From Streptomyces phaeolivaceus (lineage in GTDB: Bacteria; Actinomycetota; Actinomycetes; Streptomycetales; Streptomycetaceae), in contig NZ_CP045096.1 of NCBI RefSeq assembly GCF_009184865.1, positions 3,906,001 to 3,970,000 of the forward strand: a DNA stretch of 64,000 nt. Reading direction: 5' to 3'. The notes beneath the pieces are model-generated. The model was not told the origin of the DNA and ran no database searches. It saw only the letters and a list, made by a program, of their open reading frames with translations. Below, one piece after another: positions 58,548 through 64,000 of this stretch (positions within the stretch are counted from its first letter, which is position 1; every line of letters begins with the position of its first letter). Position numbers and translations under genes: made by a program.

Positions 58548-60083
58548 TTACCTCTGCATGATCGACAGATCCTGGCGCGCCTCCGGGACGGCTACCGTGC
58601 CCCGGTCGTCGGGGAGGGTCTGGATGGTGAACGCGGGGACGTTGTCGAGCCTGGACTCCAGGAGGCGGGAGGCGTAGACCGGCCCGCCGGACGTGGTCTC
58701 GACGGTGAGGGCATAGGTGCCCTTGAGACCACCGGGGGCGGGCATCTCGACGTTCTGCGTGGTGCCGGCCTTGATCGTGAACGTCTTCGTCACCGGCTTC
58801 CCACCCCCGCTGCCGGCGGACGCGGTGACCTCGACCTCGGCCGCACCGGTGGGGGCGGTGAGGGCGAGGGTCGTGCCCTTGGCGCGGTTGTCGGTGACCG
58901 TGGCGCGCGCGCCGACCGGGCGGGTCGCCGGGATGAACGCCGTCTCCTGGTTGTCCCCCTTGCCCCGGACGACCCGGAGCGCCGCCACCACCGGGACCGA
59001 CTGGTCGGTGGGGGTGAGGATGAGGGACCCGGGCTCGCCTCGGGTGATGTCGCCCAGGTCGGCGGAGGCGGTCATACCCCCCTTGACGTGCAGCGTCTCG
59101 TTGCCCGCCGGGGTGATCGCGCCGCTGGGAGAGGCGAGGCGGAGCTTCAGGTCGGCGTCGGTCTCGCCGGGGGCGTAGGCGACGAGGGTCACGGAGGTGG
59201 CGTCCTTCGGGATGCCGGGGAGGACCAGGGTGCCCGCCGGGTCGGCCGCGGCGGAGAGCCAGTCGCCGCCCAGCTTGTCGTCGAGGGCCTGCACCGCGGC
59301 GGCGACCCGGCCGCTGCGGACGTTGACGTGGACCGTGAGGCCGGCCTCCTTCGCCGTGGCGAGCGTGGACAGCAGGACGGGCTCGCCGGAGCGGGGCTGG
59401 ACGGTGATGCCGTCGCCCACGGTCGACTTGAGTTCACCGTCCTTGCCGTACAGCTCGATGTCGACGACGGCCGCCGAGTCGTCCGGGTTGACGAGGTGGA
59501 CGTAGTCGGTGCGGCCCGTGGCCGTGCTCGCGCCCGGGAACCAGAACTCGGTGTCCGGGGCAGCGCAGTTGACGCCGAGCAGACCTCGGCCGGTGCCCGC
59601 GGCGACCTCGGTGGTCTCCTGGACCGTCCAGCCGGGCGCGAACCTCCCCTCGGCCGTGCCGATCAGCGCGGGAGAGTCGCCGCCGTCGGTGCTGCCGGCG
59701 ACGGGCTTGCCGGGCTCCTTGACCTCCACGACCGGCTTGGCGGCCGTGCCCTTGCCGCCGTCCTCGCCCTTGTCCGTGTCCTTGTCCGTGTCCTTGTCGC
59801 CCGTGCCGGTGTCCGTCGAATCGGCTCCCGCCGCGACGAGTTGGGCGCTGCCGTCGTCGCCGGCGCCGTCGGTGACGGGGGTGAAGGAGGTGTACGCGGT
59901 CTCCGCGATGTCCGAGGTGCTCGGCTGCGGGCAGAGCAGACTCGTGCGCTGCACGGGCAGTTGGGCGGCGGCCTTCGTGGTGGTGGCGTCACCGGAGGCG
60001 TCGGGCGCGGAGAGCGTGGCGAAGCCGGTGACGGCGGCCAGGGCGGTCGCGCCGGCGATCAGGGACAGGGTCTGGCGGTTCAC
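58548..60083 (-). CDS. DUF5719 family secreted or membrane-anchored protein
   Basis: The 511-residue protein has an N-terminal signal/anchor segment (L-S-L-I-A-G-A-T-A-L-A-A-V-T-G-F). An Asp/Lys/Thr-rich linker follows with a repeated K-D-T-D motif near residues 96-106. The rest is beta-rich with Ig-like segments. DUF5719 proteins accompany large glycosyltransferases next to whiB in actinobacteria; the function is unknown. It overlaps the glycosyltransferase gene by 4 bases (GTGA), so the two are translated together. Confidence 0.87.
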   Translation of the reverse strand: MNRQTLSLIAGATALAAVTGFATLSAPDASGDATTTKAAAQLPVQRTSLLCPQPSTSDIAETAYTSFTPVTDGAGDDGSAQLVAAGADSTDTGTGDKDTDKDTDKGEDGGKGTAAKPVVEVKEPGKPVAGSTDGGDSPALIGTAEGRFAPGWTVQETTEVAAGTGRGLLGVNCAAPDTEFWFPGASTATGRTDYVHLVNPDDSAAVVDIELYGKDGELKSTVGDGITVQPRSGEPVLLSTLATAKEAGLTVHVNVRSGRVAAAVQALDDKLGGDWLSAAADPAGTLVLPGIPKDATSVTLVAYAPGETDADLKLRLASPSGAITPAGNETLHVKGGMTASADLGDITRGEPGSLILTPTDQSVPVVAALRVVRGKGDNQETAFIPATRPVGARATVTDNRAKGTTLALTAPTGAAEVEVTASAGSGGGKPVTKTFTIKAGTTQNVEMPAPGGLKGTYALTVETTSGGPVYASRLLESRLDNVPAFTIQTLPDDRGTVAVPEARQDLSIMQR

Positions 60084-63000
60084 TGCTGGCTCCCGTCGGG
60101 GCGCTCACTGTCGGCGCCGGTGCCGTGCGACGGGTCGTACGTCGCGTCGTAGCCCTGGGTGTACGTCTGGTCGTACGAGACCGTGTTGCCCCCGTAGGAG
60201 GCGTACGGGTCGTACTGGCCGCCCTGGTTGGGGTCGGCCTGGTAGTACTGCTGCTGCTCGTACGTGCCCGCCGGGTACTGCGGGGCGCCCTGGTACTGCT
60301 GGTCGTACTGGCCGTACTCGGCGCCCGCGTGGTGCTGGTCGTCCCACTCGCCGTATCCGTGCTGCTGCGGGACGGGGGCGGCGACCGGGATCTCCTCCGG
60401 AGCGGACGGCAGATCGGGGTCGGCGGACTGTTCGGCCTCGGCCTCCGCCTCCGCCTGGGCGCGCAGGCGGCGGGCGCGGCGGCCGTCGCCGGTGATGTCC
60501 TGGGCGGGCACGGCGACCGGCTCGTCCGGGAGGTCGTCGTCGACGTCCCGGCGGCGGCCGGGCAGGGCGAGGACCACGAGGACCACGGCCAGCGAACCCT
60601 GGGCCCACAGCCAGCCGGTGTGGCTGACGGGGGCGTCGAAGGTGACGTCCAGCCTGCCGCCGTCCACGGGCAGTTGGAAGCCCTGGGCCCAGCCGTCGAC
60701 CGTGGTCGGGGTGAGCGGTTTGCCGTCGAGGGTGGCGGTCCAGGACTCGTCGGCGGTGTCGGCGAGGCGCAGGACACGGCCCGAGCCGCCGTCCGGGAGG
60801 GTGGTGTGCACCTCGACGGGGCCCGCGGCGACGGCCTTCGGGGCGCCGGAGGCGGCCTCGACGGTGACCCGGGAGACCTGGCGGTCCACCCGCCACAGAG
60901 CACTGCCGTCCTGCTGGCTGAGCCGGCTCAGGCCGGGTGTGGCGTCCAGGACCCGGCTGACCTCGCGGGGCGCGCCCGGCCGGACCAGGACGTACCGCAC
61001 GGCGAAACCGCCGAGTTCGTCGCTCTGGTCGGCGCCGGAGCCCGCGACGAGGTTGGCGACGACCTTGTCGAGCTGCTGGTTCGCCCCGGCGGCGGCGGTG
61101 AGTTCGGCGTCGCCCAGGCGCACGCCGGAGCCGCAGACCAGGGTGTAGCCGACCTCGGCGGTGGAATCGCTGTCGAGGACCAGGGTGCGGGCCTGGTCGC
61201 GGGTGCCGCTCTCCTCGGCGACGAACGCGGGCACCTGGACGGGGTCGCGGCGCTCCAGGGGGCCGTCGGCGCCGCCGAGCACCCAGCCGGCGGCGGCCAG
61301 CAGCGGGCCGACGGCGGCGGCGAGCGCGATGAGCACGGCCACCGGCTGGCGCCAGCCGAAGCTCTGCTCGGCGACGCGGTGGCGTGCCCCGTCGGCGCCC
61401 AGGGTGGCGGCGGCGAGGAGGGCGATGCCGTAGACGAGGGTCGCGGGGCCGGCCCAGGTGGAGCCGTTGGAGAGGACCGCGAAGACGAGGGCGAGCAGGG
61501 CGGCGATCCAGGCGGTCCGGATCGCGGGCTGGCGTTCCGAGCGCAGCAGGGCGGCCAGCGCGGCCAGGACGACGCCGATGAGCGTCAGTCCGCCGACCGT
61601 GCCGGGCCCGCCGGGGCTGATGCCCAGCAGATCGGTCGCCGAGGCCGTGCTCCCGCCGTACTCCAGTCCCGCCTCCTCGAAGAAGCCGAACGGCAGCAGC
61701 GTCAGCGACCAGGGGGCGAGGATCAGCAGCGGGGTGCCCAGCTGGGCGAGGAACCGGGGGCCGTAGGCGGTGATCTCGCGGCGGCGCACGGCGAGGAGCC
61801 CGAGGCCGAGGAGCAGCGCGAGGGGCCACACGATCGGGGTGAACGCGGTGGTGATCGTCAGCAGCAGGGCGTACGCCCAGGTGGCACGCCAACTGCCGCG
61901 CGCCCCCGTGCTGTTGGTGAGGCCGGCGGCAGCGGCGCCCGCGCGGGCGATGAGGGGCAGCAGGATCGCGAGGACGGCGGTGCCGATGCGGCCGGTGGCG
62001 AGCGCGCCGGTGACGGCGGGCAGGAAGGCGTACACGACGGCCGCCCAGGCGCGCAGCAGCCGGGACTCGACCAGGGGCCGTGAGGCGAAGTACGCGGTGA
62101 AGCCGGCCAGGGGCACGGAGGCCACGAGGAGCACGGTGACCGCGAGCCCGGCGGAGCCGAACAGCACGGAGGCGAGCATGGCCACGATCGCCAGATACGG
62201 CGGCGCGGCCTCGGCGCCGCCCGCGCCGACCGGGTGCCAGCCGTCCAGGTAGCGCGACCACAGCTCGGCGGAGTCGGCGGGCGCGGGCAGCAGCGTGCCG
62301 CCCGCGAGGGCGCCGCCGCCGAATAGCGCGCGGCAGGCGACGAGGGAGGCGAGCAGCAGGAGGGTGAAGAGCAGGGGCCCGGGGGCGCGCGCGATGCGCT
62401 TGAGCCGGGCGAACTGCTCGACCTGGAGGAAGTCGGCGTCGTCGCCGGGCCCCGACTCGACCGCGCCGCCGTGCCGTCCGGCCGGGGAGGTGTCGGTGTC
62501 GGAGCGGCCGAACAGATCGCCCGCGGCCTGTTCGACGGTGGCCCGGACGGTCGCGCCGGGCGGCGGGAACAGCGGGCGCAGCTCGGCCTTGTCCAGCTGG
62601 GACCGGCCTCGTCGGCGCCGCCCGGCGATGATCCGCTCGGGCCGCAGCAGCACGCCCAGCAGCCCCCGGATCTCGTCGACGGCCTGTCCGGGGACCTTGC
62701 CGACGAGATACGCGACGGTCCTGAGCAGGGTGCCGAGGACGATCCGCAGCAGCACCCAGGGGAGCTGTGCCGTACGGGAGTTGACAAGGAGGGTGTAGAT
62801 CGCGCCCGCCTTGTCGACCATGTGCGGGGAGGCGGCGCCGCGGCCCACGCAGTCGACGGTGCGGCGCTCGCGCGAGGACGCCTCGGCGTGGCGTACGACG
62901 GCCTCGGGGGCGACGAGGACGCGGTGCCCGGCGGTGGTGGCGCGCCAGCACAGGTCGACGTCGTCCCGCATGAGGGGCAGACGGCGGTCGAAGCCGCCCA

Positions 63001-63715
63001 GTTCGTCGAAGACGTCGCGGCGGATCAGCATGCCGGCGGTGGACACGGCGAGGCTGGGCTTGACGTGGTCGTGCTGGCCCTGGTCCTGCTCACGGCGGTC
63101 CAGGCCGGTCCAGCGGCGGCCGGAGTTGGCGATGGTGACGCCGACCTCCAGGAGCTGACGGCGGTCGTACCAGCCGCGCAGCTTGGGGCCGACGACGGCG
63201 ACGTCGTCCCGGCCCAGCTCGCGTTCGTTCTCCACGACCCGCAGCAGCTGGGCGAGGGCGTCGGGCTCGGGGGCGCAGTCGTCGTGCAGCAGCCACAGCC
63301 ACTGGACCGGTTCCCCGTGGGGCAGCTCCGGCATGTCGTACGCGTCGTCGCGCCAGCTCCGCGTGACCGGGTCCCAGCCGCTGGGGCGCCGGAGGTAGGC
63401 CAGGTCGTCCTGGGTGAGGACGCCCGCGGTGCGGTTGGCCTCCTCGACGGCCTGGCCGAAACCGGTGCGCCGGGCGAGGTGCAGGACGCGGTCGGCGCCG
63501 AGGGCGTCGGACAGGAGCCGGGCGGAGTCGTCCGCGCTGCCGGTGTCGGCCGCCATGGCGCTCTGCACGGGGCGCTCCTGGCCGAGCAGCCCGGCGAGCG
63601 CGTCGGGCAGCCAGCGGGCGCCGTCGTGCGCGACGAGGACCGCGGTCACCACATGACGTGGGAACTCGGGCGTGGCAGCGTCTTGGTGGGCTGCGGTGTG
63701 GCTGTGCACGGACAT
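60080..63715 (-). CDS. Large membrane glycosyltransferase, GT2 catalytic domain plus multi-pass membrane domain
   Basis: The protein is 1211 residues. The N-terminal GT2 domain (about 20-300) has V-L-V-A-H-D-G-A, the metal-binding L-L-H-D-D-C-A-P (D-x-D-like) and R-D-D-V-D-L-C-W-R, where the catalytic-type D-D and the W-R pair are as in GT2 enzymes. A linker is followed by about 12 membrane helices (about 450-820) and an extracytoplasmic region (850-1050). A last membrane segment lies near 1070, and a Gln/Tyr/Pro-rich tail has Q-Y-D-Q-Q-Y-Q repeats. It probably builds or moves a cell-envelope glycan using a lipid-linked sugar; substrate unknown. Coupled to DUF5719. Confidence 0.88.
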   Translation of the reverse strand: MSVHSHTAAHQDAATPEFPRHVVTAVLVAHDGARWLPDALAGLLGQERPVQSAMAADTGSADDSARLLSDALGADRVLHLARRTGFGQAVEEANRTAGVLTQDDLAYLRRPSGWDPVTRSWRDDAYDMPELPHGEPVQWLWLLHDDCAPEPDALAQLLRVVENERELGRDDVAVVGPKLRGWYDRRQLLEVGVTIANSGRRWTGLDRREQDQGQHDHVKPSLAVSTAGMLIRRDVFDELGGFDRRLPLMRDDVDLCWRATTAGHRVLVAPEAVVRHAEASSRERRTVDCVGRGAASPHMVDKAGAIYTLLVNSRTAQLPWVLLRIVLGTLLRTVAYLVGKVPGQAVDEIRGLLGVLLRPERIIAGRRRRGRSQLDKAELRPLFPPPGATVRATVEQAAGDLFGRSDTDTSPAGRHGGAVESGPGDDADFLQVEQFARLKRIARAPGPLLFTLLLLASLVACRALFGGGALAGGTLLPAPADSAELWSRYLDGWHPVGAGGAEAAPPYLAIVAMLASVLFGSAGLAVTVLLVASVPLAGFTAYFASRPLVESRLLRAWAAVVYAFLPAVTGALATGRIGTAVLAILLPLIARAGAAAAGLTNSTGARGSWRATWAYALLLTITTAFTPIVWPLALLLGLGLLAVRRREITAYGPRFLAQLGTPLLILAPWSLTLLPFGFFEEAGLEYGGSTASATDLLGISPGGPGTVGGLTLIGVVLAALAALLRSERQPAIRTAWIAALLALVFAVLSNGSTWAGPATLVYGIALLAAATLGADGARHRVAEQSFGWRQPVAVLIALAAAVGPLLAAAGWVLGGADGPLERRDPVQVPAFVAEESGTRDQARTLVLDSDSTAEVGYTLVCGSGVRLGDAELTAAAGANQQLDKVVANLVAGSGADQSDELGGFAVRYVLVRPGAPREVSRVLDATPGLSRLSQQDGSALWRVDRQVSRVTVEAASGAPKAVAAGPVEVHTTLPDGGSGRVLRLADTADESWTATLDGKPLTPTTVDGWAQGFQLPVDGGRLDVTFDAPVSHTGWLWAQGSLAVVLVVLALPGRRRDVDDDLPDEPVAVPAQDITGDGRRARRLRAQAEAEAEAEQSADPDLPSAPEEIPVAAPVPQQHGYGEWDDQHHAGAEYGQYDQQYQGAPQYPAGTYEQQQYYQADPNQGGQYDPYASYGGNTVSYDQTYTQGYDATYDPSHGTGADSERPDGSQQ

Positions 63716-63962
63716 CGAGGTACGGGCCCCGGTTCGATGGACTGCGGTGGACGTCTGTGTCCGGCGAGGACAGCGGGACGTCTCGGACGAGGGCCCACAC
63801 TAACGGCTGAGCAGGAGAGCGGCCCGCCGCCTGTGGATAACCCACGGGCGACGGGCCGTACATGTTCGGTTGTTCCTGTTCGACTGCGCCGAGCGGTCTT
63901 TCCGGGCCGCTGCTCCTGGCCGCCGCTCCGAGGTGCTGTTCCGGGCCGCTGTTCCGGGCGGG
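63716..63962. other. Gap between the glycosyltransferase gene and whiB
   Basis: About 247 bases with no gene. The stretch 63896-63962 repeats TTCCGGGCCGCTG-type units. The glycosyltransferase promoter probably lies near 63720-63800; no confident boxes. Confidence 0.4.
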
Positions 63963-64000
63963 TCAGACCGCGGCCTTCTTGAGGCGACGGCGCTCGCGCT
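63963..64000 (-). CDS. whiB: C-terminal end of WhiB-family regulator (gene runs out of window)
   Basis: The minus strand reads R-E-R-R-R-L-K-K-A-A-V followed by TGA at 63963-63965. This is the C-terminal sequence of the Streptomyces sporulation regulator WhiB (mycobacterial WhiB2), a Wbl iron-sulfur protein that works with WhiA in the switch to sporulation septation. Only 12 codons lie in the window; the four conserved cysteines and the rest are outside. The position next to the DUF3499-metallopeptidase-glycosyltransferase group supports the call. Confidence 0.85.
   Translation of the reverse strand, partial: RERRRLKKAAV

Noticed and set aside
57064..58677. Plus-strand 537-codon frame overlapping the transposase
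   Set aside because: Out-of-frame shadow of the transposase; Arg/Pro-rich translation without motifs.

Overview
The window is high-GC actinobacterial chromosome. The very high third-position GC, GTG and TTG starts, the DUF397/XRE cassette, wall-polymer export genes, mtrAB-lpqB, a C-terminal WhiB sequence and an rrn operon without spacer tRNAs all point to Streptomyces or a close relative. It looks like core chromosome: no biosynthetic gene cluster, prophage, CRISPR array or tRNA gene was seen.

Layout. (1) 1-5.1 kb is accessory. It holds the end of a polymorphic toxin overlapped by a pentapeptide-repeat protein, an anti-sigma-type ATPase / XRE / DUF397 cassette running into an ADP-ribosylglycohydrolase, an acetyltransferase and a TetR regulator. 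(2) 5.3-7.6 kb is a TagG/TagH-type ABC exporter followed by a scrambled glycosyltransferase relic. (3) 7.8-17.7 kb holds a soluble Ser/Thr kinase, the large NAD-glutamate dehydrogenase, a DJ-1/PfpI pseudogene interrupted by a MITE-like element, a HAD hydrolase, a DUF6912 protein and an Rv3235-like protein. (4) 17.9-32 kb is core: secA, an acetyltransferase, a 39-bp tandem repeat, a YcaQ-type glycosylase, an orphan response regulator, hpf, comF-like, lpqB-mtrB-mtrA and mtnA. (5) 32.2-37.7 kb is a tightly overlapping five-gene membrane/MoxR/DUF58 operon. (6) 37.8-43.5 kb is a 16S-23S-5S operon on the minus strand with its promoter and terminator. (7) 43.6-53.7 kb holds spoIIM-like, RDD, a hypothetical gene, ahcY, a CDF transporter, manA, a SIS protein, a 56-residue Trm112-like protein and manB. 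(8) 53.8-64 kb holds a lactate permease pseudogene, DUF3499, a metallopeptidase-like gene, an IS4-family insertion sequence inside a large palindrome, DUF5719, a giant membrane glycosyltransferase and the last codons of whiB.

From about 17 kb to the end, the conserved genes follow an order known from mycobacteria (Rv3235, secA1, hpf, comF-like, lpqB, mtrB, mtrA, sahH, manA, SIS protein, manB, DUF3499, metallopeptidase, whiB2). This backbone joins protein export, envelope signalling, methyl-cycle recycling and mannose-sugar supply. The rrn operon, the MoxR operon, the permease and the IS are interruptions of it.

Three separate one-base deletions in GC-rich runs (one in the DJ-1 gene, two in the permease) could be real decay or sequencing error. 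The most unusual structures are the toxin/pentapeptide overlap, the inverted glycosyltransferase relic, the MITE-like insertion, and the IS sitting in the loop of a ~40-bp palindrome.
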